Of a stretch of 64,000 bases of DNA, positions 1-12,417 are shown one piece after another. The stretch comes from Hymenopus coronatus (taxonomy: Eukaryota; Arthropoda; Insecta; Mantodea; Hymenopodidae), in NCBI GenBank assembly GCA_030762935.1, contig CM060892.1, positions 90,554,827 through 90,618,826 of the forward strand, given 5' to 3'. Below the pieces are notes generated by a model. The model saw only the letters and a list, made by a program, of their open reading frames with translations. It had not been told where the DNA came from and made no database searches. The stretch's first letter is position 1, and the number at the start of each line of letters is the position of its first letter. The translations under genes were made by a program, and so were the position numbers.

Positions 1-652
1 AAAAACAAAATACAAATCACGGAGATAACCCATACCTCTTTATTTTTCTGCAAAATAGAATCGTTCTATACAAAATGGAGTTTCTGCATCGGTGGCATCG
101 GTATTTATACTAGCTAGTTTCTTAAGCGCTTTAGAGTCAATGTTACAGGAAGTTCATTTAATTGCTTTACGGCGACTTGGTGGTGAAGAACCGGGCAACA
201 AAGTTCCCTACAATGAACCACACATCATTATCAAGCCCTTCTTCTGCAGGCTGTTGGCAAAGAATTAAGATGGCTCAGAGCCACCCCAATTCTTCCGTTG
301 GCAACCATGAGCAGTAATAGTGCTTCGTATCTTCTTTGAGATCGATTACTCTACAACATGACCCCGAAACTTCCTATTCCCTGGAGACAGAAGCGATAGT
401 CCAACTCTCTCACTCGCACCCTACAAATTCGAGCTTAATTGAAATGCAGCTCGAAGCTTATGGCTTGTTTATTTTTTCTTCGGCTATTAATCAACGTCAA
501 ACGCAAACTTTAGTTTCGAAACGTTCTTAGGAGCTGACAAGCACAAGGGAACATTTTTTTTTTTTTCTGGCACCCGTTTCTCTTTCAATTTTGTTCTGGG
601 TCTAAACAGCTCTTTAAATAGAATAACAGCTGTCTTATACCATTTAGGATCC
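1..652. other. AT-rich stretch, nothing recognised
   Basis: No repeat, RNA gene or convincing coding segment is seen. A 64-codon open frame at 336-530 has no recognisable motif and is probably chance. A poly-T run lies near 555. Confidence 0.4.
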
Positions 653-1602
653 CTTACAACATCCGATGTTCAAAAATCTGATGTTTTCCATTCACATGAT
701 ATTCTCTCTACCTATTAAAATACAAACTATACTTACAAATTATTATTCTTCTATATTCTTCATACTAACACAGATAAAATGAGCATGACTTATACCTAGT
801 TCCTTATAACAAGAAGGGAAATAAAGAATACATTAGGCTAAAGCGATACTCAAATCTTTTAAAAGTGGTCGCTCTGAGATTGACTTTTTTTTTTTTTTTT
901 TTTGAAGAATACAGTTCCGGAGTCTGGTCGGAACTTCGGCGCTGTATAAATTTTTCTTATTCTTCTGTTTTTTCTTTGTCCCTAAATTTCCGTTGTTTAC
1001 CATTTTCTGTTTATGTACATATTCATAACGCACAAACAACCATGTCCACGACGGGATTCGAGCCCATGCACCACGAAGCACCAAAACGGCAACTTTGAAA
1101 CTAAGTTCTTTTTACATGGCCAGGAGTACAAAAAAACGAATAACCAGCATCAGCATATTTTAAAATGAAAATCAAATACAAGGAATACCAAAAAATTTTT
1201 ATCTCTGCAAAAAATATGTGACATAAGTTGCTTGTTTTGACATCTACATTTGTATGATGTAGGGTTTTGTCTATCTCTTATGGTTTACCAGTTATGCAAA
1301 TTTTATCGCAAATGAAGAGGAATTTAGAGATTCTTCCCAGAAAATTCAAAATCTATAATTTATTTGGCACACAAATACCTTTAATAAACGGTATTTTCAT
1401 CAGAATCGTTAGATTTACTTTGGATAAAATGAACATTTTCCGAAAAGTTTGCGTGTAAAGGGAGGGGGCATTTTCTTGAAAATCTTTGGACGATACTGAA
1501 CTTATAAACATCAATTTTGGTATTTAACGGTCTTTTCTTTTTGAGTTATTCTGTTCACACACACTAGCATACACATACACACACAAGCACAAGCGGGTCC
1601 CT
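653..1602 (-). repeat. Family A dispersed repeat, copy 1
   Basis: This copy runs in reverse orientation. It begins with the outer motif (an aaaatctgatg / ttccattcacatga type end), continues through the gtaagtagaagggaaat and gcgatagtcaaatct blocks, and reaches the CA-rich tract near 1557-1590. It is interrupted by a SINE at about 866-1097. The final hairpin end is missing and the next copy follows almost at once. No coding capacity is seen. Confidence 0.75.
866..1097 (-). mobile_element. tRNA-derived SINE inserted in repeat copy 1
   Basis: Read on the minus strand, this piece has a Pol III B-box-like segment (gggctcgaatcccgtcg, 1050-1066) and ends in a poly(A) tail, seen on the plus strand as the T run at 884-903. 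Its 5' part (A box) looks truncated. It sits inside family A sequence, which resumes on the other side, so it is a later insertion. I could not define a clean target-site duplication. Confidence 0.55.
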
Positions 1603-1611
1603 CTGCATATC

Positions 1612-2515
1612 TTTTTATACAAACATGATGTCTTCCATTCGCATGATTTTCTCACAAACATTATTACAAACGATTACTCATCTACATCATGATAATCGAG
1701 ATAAGCATTAGCAGAAAAGGCTATATTAGTTTTCTAAGTAGAAGGGAAATGAGATGAAACACCAGGCTAAAGCGATAGTCAAATCTTTTAAAAAGCTGGT
1801 AACTATGTGAAACATTTCAAATTCGGTTTTCACTTTGCACTGTCAAGAGTAAAAAACAGCCTTTTTAGTCATCTAAGGATTCCTCTTTAAATAAATTAAT
1901 ACTCAATAAAATCATTAGCTTACATATAAATGGTACGAAAGATAACCCCCGTTTGAGAAATTGAAACGAACTACAAGGAATATCTCAGAAACAGTTTACT
2001 CTAAAAGATATTTATGTATTATAAGTAATAAATATATAACATATGTGTTGTTTTAACGGGATCTAGTTTCTTGTGTAATAAGTTTTTTCCCCATTTCTTA
2101 TTGTTTACAAATATGCAAAATTGATCCAGAATGAAGAGGTCTTCAGAGGCTATTCCCAGAAAATCCATGTATACATTTCATTTATTATGTAAATATCTGC
2201 TATATATGGTATTTTAATAAAATCAGTGGAGCCATTTGTGAGAAAAACAAAATGTTCAACAAATTTTCCAAGTAAGGTATAGTATAGGAGGGTTTCTTGA
2301 CAGTCATCTGTCATATCATTGCAAGATAATCAGCTTAAACACCAAATTTGGTATTAACGGCCTTTTCTATTTTGAGCTACTGTCCACACACATATGCACC
2401 TTTAACTTTTTCTGATATCTTTTATTCAGATGTTCTGAAAATATGTATTTCCGGTGAGACTGCAGTAGAGAATATACATCTCTTTCTATGTATGCACTAT
2501 GCACGCTGTAGTCAA
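1612..2515 (-). repeat. Family A dispersed repeat, copy 2
   Basis: Reverse-orientation copy, close to full length. It runs from the tgttccattcgcatga-like end to the ccggtgaga and hairpin-like end near 2490-2510. It is diverged but collinear with the other copies. Confidence 0.75.
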
Positions 2516-2880
2516 GGTACAAAAAGTGTCATTTTTTGCATTCACATAACTTGTTCCACTCAGTCTTCTACAAACTATTCTTACACACATCTATTCCTGT
2601 ATCTACTTCTTGCTATTAGAGATAAACGTTGGTTTTATGTATATATGCATATATCTTTGTAGCTATAAGAGAATATTTAGTTAAAGCGACATGTAGACTA
2701 CTAAAAGCGGGTGACTTTGTGATGGCTCTGAAATTCCATGAACCAGTGAGAAACAACGAGTGAGCGACTCACCGCTTGAAAAAGTATTTCAATATTCAAA
2801 CCAATTATAAATAATATGTGCGAAATAGTTTTCACTGCAAAGAAGTTTACACACAAAGTGTGTGTTTTAATGACACATTG
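2516..2880 (-). repeat. Family A dispersed repeat, copy 3, left part
   Basis: Reverse-orientation copy beginning directly after copy 2 and stopping at the microsatellite-flanked LINE. The terminal part of the same family resumes at about 5515, so the LINE and its microsatellites most likely inserted into this copy, with loss of several hundred internal bases. Confidence 0.65.
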
Positions 2881-2962
2881 TTAACACAGACATACATTAC
2901 ATACATTACATACATACATTACATACATTACATACATTACATACATACATACATACATATTT
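2881..2962. repeat. (CATA)n/(CATTA)n microsatellite
   Basis: Tandem acatac and attacatac units immediately upstream of the LINE remnant. The same type of repeat, much longer, follows the LINE at 5066-5498, so the element is bracketed by ACAT-type arrays. Confidence 0.95.
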
Positions 2963-3138
2963 GTCCTGTTAAAATATATGGGTCTTCAACGGGCTGGCTC
3001 CAATTCGGGTCAATAAAATTACAATTATAACTATGGCCCAGAATATAAATTGGTTAATTGGATAATATTGCAATCCTCCTGAATTAGTAATAGTTAAAGG
3101 TATAAAAAATAGAATTGCAATTGGTTAATTAAGCGGGG

Positions 3139-4654
3139 AAAGCTTCATTGTGCTTTTGTGGACTTTAAGAAGGCATTTGACTCTATCAATCGAAATGCAT
3201 TATGGTACAAACTAGGCAGAAAGGGGTTATCAAGTAAAATGGTTAGAGCTTTGCAGACAATGTATCAAAATGTCGAATTCTGTGTGAAGTACGACAGAAA
3301 CAGAGTGACCCGAGAGCTGCCGAAGCTATAGGGGAGTGTGAGGCAGGGTTGTATTTTATCTCCCTTGCTATTTAATCTCTATGTGGATATTACTGATACA
3401 ATTATAGCAGAGAATATCCAAGCACCAGTAGTAGCGGATTTGCAGATCCCAACACTTTTATACGCAGACGATTTAGTATTGTGCTCTACGACAATAAACG
3501 GATTGCAACGAGGACTGCACACACTTAAGAATTATTGCGATGAATGGCTACTTACAGTTAATGTGAATAAGACTAAGGAATGACTTTCAAAAAGGGTTGT
3601 GTTTATAGCATGGAGGAGACTTGGACATATGCAGGACAGATACTGGACAATGTTAAATCTTTTGTGTACTTAGGACTCACATTCACAATGAACGGAAAAT
3701 GGACAAAACACATTGACATTACGAAACACAAGGCAAGGGTAAAAGCGACGGAAGCTCTCCGGATACGCTACAGAATATCGAATATATCCATAACCTTAAT
3801 GGAAACTGTATACGGAGCGACAGTTAGAACCACGATGACATACGGAGGAGAAATATGGGGGTGGGAACAAACAGGGAATCTGGATCAAGTGAGGACCCAA
3901 TTTTTGAAAGGAATTCTGGGTGTAGGGAGGGGTACGGCAAACTGCGGAATAATGAAGGAATTCGGCGCACATAGTGAAACGATAGAGTGCAAAATCAGAG
4001 CAGTTAAATATTGGCTGAGAATCGTTCACGGAAACCAATCTCTAGTTGGGGCAGTCTGCTACCGCGAACAGTTGCAAATGGAAGGTAATTCGACGTGGGC
4101 ATCAAAATTAAAGAAAGGGTTGGAAACCATTGAGATGGGAGACATTTGGATGGCGGGGCAGGAAAACAGGCGAAGTATTTGCAGAAAAATTAAGAACCAC
4201 CTCTGTGATATTGACAGACAGCAAATAATTGCGCAATGCACAGAGAAGGTGTCATTAGAAGTACAGTCTGGGCTGAAATCGGAGTGGGGTATGGAGCTAT
4301 ACATCAAAACAGGCACCAAACTCATTAGAGAGGGGCTCGCGTGGATTAGACTAGGAGCATGGAGGAGCACGAAAATTTCTGACGAGAATGGTACGAGAAT
4401 CTGTCCCATTTGCGAGGAGGAAAGGTCGTGGACTCACATGACAGATGTAGGGGTACGGAGGAATGGCGGGAAAAATATTTGCCGCGATTTTTTACCACTG
4501 CGAATGTAGGGCTAGAAGCATGTTGGACGCTACTGGCAGGCACGGAAAACATGGACGGGCTAGGTAAATTTATACTTAAGGCAAGACAGCTGAGATCTGA
4601 GGAGGCTGCCAATAGAGAAGGGGAGAGGGGAATAAGATCAACTAAACAAAAGTG
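3139..4654 (+). pseudogene. LINE reverse transcriptase remnant, microsatellite-flanked
   Basis: The 5' end is truncated, and coding sequence starts inside the RT domain at the motif A region (VDFKKAFDSINR, about 3156-3195). It continues through the motif B region (RQGCILSPLLFNLY) and the catalytic YADD (about 3460-3471) to the thumb and C-terminal region. A zinc motif CX2CX7HX4C (CPICEEERSWTHMTDRC) can be read at about 4402-4450 by changing frame. It is broken by an in-frame stop near 3330, a one-base loss near 3581 and another frame change near 4440, so it is inactive. The C-terminal CCHC motif and RT style are known from several LINE clades (I, R1, Jockey, LOA). I cannot fix the clade. It lies between ACAT microsatellites inside a family A repeat copy. 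Confidence 0.85.
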
Positions 4655-5065
4655 ACTACATTGTTCTACATACATATATATTATATCATACTTAGGTCAC
4701 TGTTGTGCTATGATTTTATATATGTTGTATATATTATGTGTATATGTGTCTTTTAAGTGTAATTTTCTATTATAAGAGGGTCCATTTATGAAGATGTACT
4801 CTGTGCTGTAAATTTAAATTGCTATATTTGAATATCTTTGTATTTTTATTTTCGGGTTCACTCTTAATTCTTTATTGTTGTTTAATAATGCTTTGGACTG
4901 TGTATTTCCTTTGTCTTTTTATTTTCTTGTTTACTCTTTTAATTCTTTGTTGTTGTTTTAATATTGCTTGTAATGTGTATTACAAAAGCACGTACGGTCT
5001 GTGGACCCGTGCGAATGTTGAAATTCTATGTATGATATTGCTATGTCAATAAATACACTTATTCA
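4655..5065 (+). other. 3' untranslated part of the LINE remnant
   Basis: AT-rich, T-rich sequence after the end of the LINE reading frame (stop at 4653-4655), running to the start of the long microsatellite. No poly(A) tail is seen. The microsatellite itself takes the place of a tail, as expected if the element ends in, or targets, simple repeats. Confidence 0.5.
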
Positions 5066-5466
5066 TGCATACATACATACATACACACACACATACATAC
5101 ATACATACATACCATACATACCATACATACCATACATACCATACATACCATACATATATACATACCATACATACATACATACATACATACACACATACAT
5201 ACATACATACATACCATACATAACATACATACCATACATACCATACATACCATACATACCATACATACATATATACATACCATACATACATACATACATA
5301 CCATACATACCATACATACATACATACATACATACATACATACATACATACATACCATACATACCATACATACCATACATACCATACATACCATACATAC
5401 ATATATACATACCATACATACATACATACATACATACATACATACATACATACATACATACATACA

Positions 5467-5498
<32 letters not shown>
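5066..5498. repeat. Long (CATA)n/(CATACCATA)n microsatellite
   Basis: About 430 bases of alternating cata and catac/catacc units with higher-order blocks: the array switches repeatedly between pure acat and accatacat stretches. It produces long spurious open frames on both strands (Tyr-Ile-His-Thr or Met-Tyr-Val-Cys repeats), which are not genes. Confidence 0.97.
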
Positions 5499-5514
5499 CA
5501 TCATGTTTCCTAAA

Positions 5515-5612
5515 GCATTTCTTTTATTCAGGAAGCCTTAAAACGTGTATTTTCTGTGTAATCTCAATATTGAAATGTTTGATGGAATACATTATTACTT
5601 ACAGGAAGTACA
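5515..5612 (-). repeat. Family A dispersed repeat, copy 3, right part
   Basis: Short terminal piece in reverse orientation. It includes the segment equivalent to caggggaccctaaaacatg and the ttccggtgaaatctc region in degraded form, and ends near a weakened tagagaa hairpin end. It most likely belongs to the copy that starts at 2516. Confidence 0.55.
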
Positions 5613-6444
5613 TAGAGAATCAAAAGCAGTCCTCTACATCTTGCATATTAATATTATATTAAAATTCTTACCTTTTATTAAGTTTTAGGCGAACGCATTT
5701 TTGCTTACGCGTCGCTCTCCTTCAGTTTGAAGTATCTTCATAGACGTTCGCGTTTTATTTTTCTCACTGTTTGAGTTTATGGTCGGAATACAAAGTATAA
5801 GCTATAGATTCAAATTGTACTGTTTTCTGTTAGAAAAGGGTTAATTGGTTTTGGTTACTAAGTTTAGAGAAATTATCGAGTTCAAGAGCACCGATTGGCT
5901 GAAATAAGAGGAATTTAATGGTGTTTCTTCCATGTCGAGTAAATAATTGCGCCTATTTTCAGATAATGTAAAACGTAGTGACAAAAAGGCAGATGCTAAA
6001 ACTAGTGGTAGCTACTACAGTGAAACTAAAGTTGCATGAAAGCGTGTTTTCACTGATTAAAGATCAAGCAGATTCAAACAAAGCTACTGATTCGTTTTTG
6101 AAGCAAATCCTTTGAAAATCATGGTCGACTTATAGACAGGAACTTTTCGAAATTACTACACTATTCTCTATCATTAAATAAAATGTGCCAGAGGACATAT
6201 ACTGAGACGGATTTCTGTTGGTAATACTTTAAATTCTCATATTTCCCCAAAAACTCTATTCACGATTACGTTAAAATGTATTCTTTCATAGATTTATAAA
6301 TTTATTTTACTACATGGTTTTTATGCGGTTACGAAAGACATTCAACAACTTTAAGCCATACGGAAACTCCGCTACAATTTGGTTTGCGGTAGTTAATTAA
6401 CAAACTTTAATATTTGATAAACGCCTTAACACCGATAATGATGA
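5613..6444. other. AT-rich intergenic stretch, nothing recognised
   Basis: No repeat family member, RNA gene or coding segment could be supported here. Confidence 0.4.
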
Positions 6445-6830
6445 CTTAGTGTGGTCCGAATTCGGGAGGTCCTGTATCCGATTCCCTGGGACGCCCAATG
6501 TAGCCCATAGTTTTTTCGAGGTTTTCCTGGGTCGGTAGACGTATGCTGCGCTGGTTCAGCTTCTACCATGATTTTCCTTGCCCGCCACTTTCTTGTCATC
6601 TGTTTCATGGTTAAAAGATCAAGCGGCTGTGCTCGTTGTGTAATGGTTTCTTCCCTAGGTCTTGCAGGACCGCTCTCCCTAGACGAGTGCTTTAGGGCTG
6701 GCGCCCTTTAAGGATGTCCTAGACACTCAGGCTTGCGGGTAAGGCTCGGGATCAGTTAGGTCCGGAAAGCTGCGGATCTGGTCGCCTTTTGGGTCTCTCC
6801 CATCATCCCTTCCTCCCACAAAATGTTACA
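6445..6830 (+). mobile_element. Probable SINE or SINE-like GC-rich insertion
   Basis: A GC-rich block stands out from the AT-rich surroundings. It has a possible B-box-like stretch (atccgattccc near 6477) followed by ttttcgaggttttcctgggtc (6512-6532), which resembles the body of the SINEs at 53.4, 59.3 and 63.2 kb. The second half (6610-6830) is GC-rich and of unknown type. The tRNA head is weak, so the call is tentative. Confidence 0.35.
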
Positions 6831-8021
6831 GCTGGCATTGCTCAAACAAAACTATTATAAATCTACTGTATAGTTTTATAAACCTATTTTATTTAATAAA
6901 TCTACTGTAACAATAGACATACCTGGCTGATTGGACCTGATGCAGCAATGACATATATAATGCCAATTCACTTTAGAGAGGAAATTGGCTATCTAAAGAC
7001 GCGGTAGATGGCGAGGGAAAAGCCGAGGACACACAGGTCACCTTGTAATTTAAGGGTATGCATGACTGAAATTTCATGAAAAATCACAAAAAATCGCCTT
7101 TATTTTGATTCCATAAAATAATTTAAACACTCCTGAGTATATAAAAGGTATAATTGGCTACCAGGCGCCATTATAAATGCCTTAACTGGAGCTACAGCAA
7201 AGCATTAGAGGTGTAACTGTACTGGAATCAACAAGAAAAACTTCAGTTCGACGAAATCTCATCCACATCATTCAAAGCAAAAAACAAAGTTGTGGAGGAG
7301 AAAAGCAGCAATACAAGAAAAAACGGACAGAAAAGGCACCAATAGAGGAAAGCAAAACAAAACTAAGGGTCCAACTACTAACTTGATAGATTTTAACTGT
7401 GGCAATGCAGTTACATCTGTCCTTGTTTTCTTGTTATTCATATTTTTAGTGTTCTTCTTCCTCTAAAATGCTTCTTATGGAGCAGTTTTTCTGTTACACA
7501 AATAACATTTTCTGTAAATGTCCAAAGAGCTGCAATGAATAAGAATTGCCCTAGGTTTTACTTTCAAATGTATTTAAGCATATGCTTTCAATTTTCAATC
7601 ATAAAAGTTATATTTTTATGACAAAAAAAAGTATATTCATAAGTTAAAAAAATGGAACCTAAACTAAAGAAGGCATAGAAAAACCTTGGCCAATTTGAAA
7701 AAGTAGATGTTTTGTAAACCTAAGGTTAAAATATTAGACCAAGTTAGTAATTTTTTGTCGCACGGAACTTTTTAGCAACGTGATAAAAACATAAACAATT
7801 GACCATAACGTCTAAATCATTAGAGTAAAATGGGTGATATTTGCACTGTAACTTATTTGATTATATTACATCTGTGGTAAACATTTCAAAAAGTTTAGCA
7901 CTATTAGTTTTTCATTTCAGAACTTCAGTCATACATATCGTTAGCGTGAACGACCGAAAAGTTTGCTCTTATAGTGTGCAGATAGTGCAGTGCAGAAGTC
8001 TTACCGATACTTACTTTCTTT
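6831..8021. other. AT-rich intergenic stretch, nothing recognised
   Basis: No gene or repeat was recognised. It includes A-rich and T-rich runs. The open frame that starts at 7841 runs into family A sequence and is not a gene. Confidence 0.4.
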
Positions 8022-8790
8022 TTATTTTCTCTTCCACCCAAAAATTCAATAGCGAGATTTCACCAGAAATATACGTTTTAGGGTACCTGCATCCAAAAGA
8101 AAGCATTTTCAGAAAATGGTCAGTAAAATGCCAAACTTATATTAAGTTTAGTATCTTCCAGGGATGCGACACGAAGATTTTGAAAAAAAAAAAAAAAAAT
8201 CCCCCACGCCAAACTACCCTTTACATGGAAAAAATTTCGTAAATTTTTATTTTCTCAAATATTTTAATTCAAATATCGTATATTACAGATATTTACACGA
8301 CAAACAAACTATATTTTGAATTTTCTGGGAATAGCTCCTAAAGACCACATTATTCTGGTTGAATTTTGCTGAATTTTGCATAACTGGTAAACCGTAAGAG
8401 ATAGACAAAAAACATGATATATAAAAATGTAGATCTCGATAAAACACATAATTTATGTCATATACGTTTTTTTCATAGAATTGGCCATTTCTGAGATATT
8501 TCTTAATATTTGTTTCAGATGTAAACTACTTAAACTTTTTCTCAGTCGGAAAGTTGTAAACTCTTGTCCCTACATAGAAACGGATTTCAACCACATGGTA
8601 ACCAGCTTTTAAAGGATTTGACTATCGTGTTAACCTAGTGTAATCCCTTATTTTCCGTCTACTTACAAAGAAGCAAGTAATTAAGACAATTTCTGTTAAT
8701 GTTTATCTCGACTATCATAAAATAGATAGAAAAATAGGCTGTTATGTAGAGAAACTCATGTGAATGGAATACATCAGATTTTTAGTTTAT
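8022..8790 (+). repeat. Family A dispersed repeat, copy 4
   Basis: Forward-orientation copy lacking the first hairpin bases. It starts at the ccacccaaaaattc block and keeps the gatttcacc, cttccagggatgcgacac, ggaaaatttc and taaaccgtaagagatag blocks. It ends with gtagagaaactcatgtg at about 8755. An A17 run at about 8180 breaks one block, and the (GT)n tract is deleted. Confidence 0.8.
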
Positions 8791-8957
8791 TAAGATACAT
8801 GACTTCTATAAGTAATAGTTAAGGTAGGCATTTGCAGTATATTTGGGCCTATTTCGATGCCACATTGCAAATTATAGCATGTTTTCCTTAATAGCTAGTC
8901 CTTGACCCTTAATGGCTCTTATTCATCTGTTACTTTGCCGACCACCAAAATTATTAT

Positions 8958-9067
8958 GCTTTCATATTCAACCAGAATGGTATTTCTTATTCGCTTATGC
9001 CATTTTACGATCTATTCCTAATAAATTAGGAGGAGTGATCGCCTTAGTTATATCAATTGCAATTCAT
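8958..9067 (+). pseudogene. Nuclear mitochondrial insert: cytochrome b fragment
   Basis: About 105 bases translate without a break into a conserved stretch of mitochondrial cytochrome b: [20 protein letters not shown], then [14 protein letters not shown], starting at about 8963. This is the well-known [17 protein letters not shown] block near the C-terminal third of the protein. Codons are AT-rich as in insect mitochondria, and the ATA near the end would read Met in mitochondrial code. Flanking bases do not continue the gene on either side, so this is a short nuclear copy (NUMT), not a working gene. Confidence 0.85.
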
Positions 9068-9149
9068 AAATGCTGTGAATTGTGAATATACTTCGGTACG
9101 TCAGTAGTGACCGTTAAGGGGAGATGTCAATTACAGTGTGATATATATG

Positions 9150-9912
9150 AAAATAATCTGAAGTGTTCCATTCACATCAGTTTCTCTACATCGATGTAAC
9201 AAAATATTGTTAAAAAGCATATTCTTTTACCTTCTTTATAATAATCAAGAGATGGTTTTAATTACTTGCTACCTTGTAAATAGAAGGAAAATAAGGGAAT
9301 AAACTAGGCTAAAACGATAGGCAAATATTTTAAAAATCGGTTGCCATGTAGATGAAATCCGTTTCTATGCAGGGCCAGGAGATTACACCTTTCCGTGTGA
9401 AAAAAGTTTAAGTATTTTAAATCAAAAATAAATTCCATGAAATATTTCAGAAATGGTCAATTCAACGAAAAAAAGCATCTGACATAAATTGTGTGTTTCA
9501 ACGTGATCTACATTTTTTGTTTAGTAAGTTTTGTCTATATCTTATGGTTTACAAGTTACACTAAATTCACCAAAATTCATTCCAAATAAAGAGGTCTTTA
9601 AAGATTTACATTTTACTTGCCATGTAAATATCTTTAATATACGGTGTTTTAGTCAAAATCGTTAGTCATTTTTCCATGTAAAAGGTAGTATGGGGTGGGC
9701 AGATTTTTCTCAAAATCTTCGTATCGCATCCCTGGAAGACACTAAACTTAAATACCAAGTTTCGTATTTTACCGACTTTTCATTTTTAAGTTATCATGGT
9801 CACAGAAACACGGATACATCTACATACATATACACACGGATACAGCGGACCCTAAAACGTGTACTTCCAGTGAAATATCGGTATCGAATTTTTTCATAGT
9901 ACGTGTAGAGAA
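9150..9912 (-). repeat. Family A dispersed repeat, copy 5
   Basis: Reverse-orientation, nearly complete copy. It begins with aatctgaagtgttccattca and ends with the tagtacgtgtagagaaagtaa hairpin end at about 9890-9912. Its CA-rich internal tract is short and degenerate (cacggatacatctacata). Confidence 0.8.
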
Positions 9913-11739
9913 AGTAAATATTCTATAATTTCCTTACTTATCTCGGCTTTATGGATTTGGATTCTTTTACACTATAATTGTAAACATGTGCATTGTAAAT
10001 TTAATAAAATTGAGCAAATACTAAATCTTAGACTAATGGGGTGCGGAAGAAAAACGTCTTATGTACCTTAACTTATGAAGGTCGAATTTCAAAATATATA
10101 TATATGCTATGATTTCTGAAAGCTCAACTTTAGCTAGTTGTAGAAATTTCTATTCAACCAAAATTTATTACAGCTATTCGCAGCTTGTGTTGAGAGTACT
10201 CTGGAAGGTAAGTTGGATTTTTCTTCAGCATTTAAGCAATCTTTATCTTACTTGATCCAAGAAGAAGTTGCGATTTTCACTGAGGCATCTAGCAATCTTT
10301 ATTTGGATTTAATACGAATATTCCATAAATAAAGTATAACGGATTATATGTGATACTTCTTTACCTGTGTTCAACATTAATTCTTCATTGTTTCACATTC
10401 AAATTAAGATAAGCTAGAATCAGAAGGCAGTAAAGACGCACTTCTAATATGTGACATAATTTATTTGAAACATTGATTGCAATACTTAAATTTGAAGAAA
10501 TTTGCTGGTTTTCGGTAGTGCAATCTGACTGTATGTTGAATTAGTAGGATTTGGTTAATTGTGTTATTGATCTGTTAGAAGACATACTTTCTTGAAAATC
10601 CTTTTAACTTTATTAAGGCCTTCATTGAAAGATGAATAATGCTTGAATCTGCTATCAAAATGTAGCTTGCATACTCTTAGCCACTTATTAGCTGTTATTT
10701 TAACTATAACGTTGGAACTTTCCAAGCATATAATAGAATAAAGAATGCGATTGGTCAATATCAAAGCCATTGTTAAACCTTAATGATTAATATGAAATAC
10801 CGGCATAGAAATGGAATAGTTACTGTAAATTTCTTCTTAAAATAAATAAATGAAAAAATGGCAATGAAATTTAAGATTCTACCTTCGAAATATCTAACCA
10901 GCAAGCCAGTTTGTTTATAAACAATTGTTAACGGAATCAGCGTTTGTAACGATACAAAACATTTAACAGTTATCATAGTTAAATCGTTTCTAAAGTCCTT
11001 TGCTGGTTTGCAGATGGAGTGGGTGAAAAGAGCCGTTGCCCATTTGGGGCTGTTGAGTTGACCAGAACAGCTTTGCGAAGTACTATATGCTTGGTAAACC
11101 AAGCTTAAGTAGGTTTGAATGCGACGATGCGTTTCGCCTGCATTAGTACATTTAGGCAACTTCTTCTCCAAGGCAGCATTGCGGGTTGTCGTTCCAAGGA
11201 ACTTTGGCACTTTGGTGAACTGAATCCCATTGAAGGGCGATATGTTAAAACCTTCCTCTTGCCCAGCTAGAGGAGAGCAAGAAGAGAGTGAGATGGTATT
11301 CCAATATTCTTACATAATATTAAAATTTCTTATCTCTCTTGTCATTTTCTTCTTCCACTCGGATTGCTTGTCTAATCAGTTTTTGCTGGCAACTAAGGAG
11401 TCAACTATTTGTACCGTCATTAAACTAAATGTTCCGTGTATAATGTGGTTTCCATATCACATATTTATGGTCCTCAGTATCTTTTGCATAAACAGCCACG
11501 TGTGCATTTACCATTACCAAGAATACAAGACAAATATCTAGAACCTCACACTTTCGGCTTCGTTTTTTAGCATTATATGCAACTATGAAGTATATACTTT
11601 TATATGCTGATAGTATGAATACTAAATTACAATATCTTGCAACAAAACTAAATGAAGCTGCAATCAACTTGAAGATCATGCATTTACGCTGCTATATATT
11701 TTGATGAATAAAGTCTTCTTAATAAAATCAGTAACGCCA
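9913..11739. other. Long AT-rich stretch without a supported gene
   Basis: Several minus-strand open frames occur (68 codons at 10564-10770; 145 codons at 10773-11210). The 145-codon frame starts ATG near 11210 and its first two thirds are mixed in composition, while its last third is A/T-driven. I recognise no domain in it and no flanking splice signals. It is left as unsupported. A TA dinucleotide run lies near 10095. Confidence 0.35.
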
Positions 11740-12400
11740 AAGGAAATTTGGTACGCTCACATAACTTTCTCCACCCACTCATTACCAAACTATTCATAAT
11801 AAAGCTTGTTTTTCAATTTCCTTCACGTTAATTCATATAAACTTTACCTGTCTTATATACTTCCTTGTAGATACAACGGGAGTACCCTACGTTTAAGCGA
11901 TAGTCAAATCTATTTATTGTTATCTGATGTCTTTGAACGTCCCTGATCTTTGCTTGACCAGGAGAACAAAAATATAAGTAGTGTCGAAAAACTGAAAATA
12001 AAAAAATAATATTCCGCAAATGTGTCTTAATAAAATTGTATGCTTTAACACGATTTGTGTAGTAAAATTTTGTCTATTTCTTACGGTTTACTAGTTATAC
12101 AAGAAACATCCAGAAAGAAGAGATTTTCAGGCGTTATTCCTGGAAAATTCAATACATTCATTTGCTTTGTAATGAAATCATCTTAAATATATGGTTCAAA
12201 ATTGTTAGAGCCATCTTTGAGAATATTCCATTTTCGACAAATGTTTCATATAAAGGGTAACTAAGAGCGGGGGAGTTTTCTTAAGATCTAAGCGTTGTAG
12301 CTTTCAAAATACTGAAGATAAATAAAAAGGTGAAATTTATCAACTTTTTGTTTTTGAATTATGCTATTCACACATTTACACGCACACTATCTTTTTTCTA
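11740..12400 (-). repeat. Family A dispersed repeat, copy 6
   Basis: Reverse-orientation copy from the cacataactttctcca-like start to the CA-rich tract at about 12365-12385. The hairpin end is lost, and a forward copy begins immediately after, giving an inverted arrangement. Confidence 0.7.
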
Positions 12401-12417
12401 AAATTGCTTCTTTTTTC

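Noticed and set aside
2881..5498. Possible CRISPR-like or satellite array
   Set aside because: The units are 4-9 base simple repeats with no spacers, and the genome is eukaryotic.
5028..5513. Long open frames on both strands (up to 161 codons)
   Set aside because: They are translations of the (CATA)n microsatellite (Tyr-Ile-His-Thr and Met-Tyr-Val-Cys repeats), open only because the repeat lacks stops.
10773..11210. 145-codon minus-strand open frame
   Set aside because: No recognisable domain, A/T-driven C-terminal third, no splice or promoter support, and it lies in AT-rich DNA where such frames are expected by chance.
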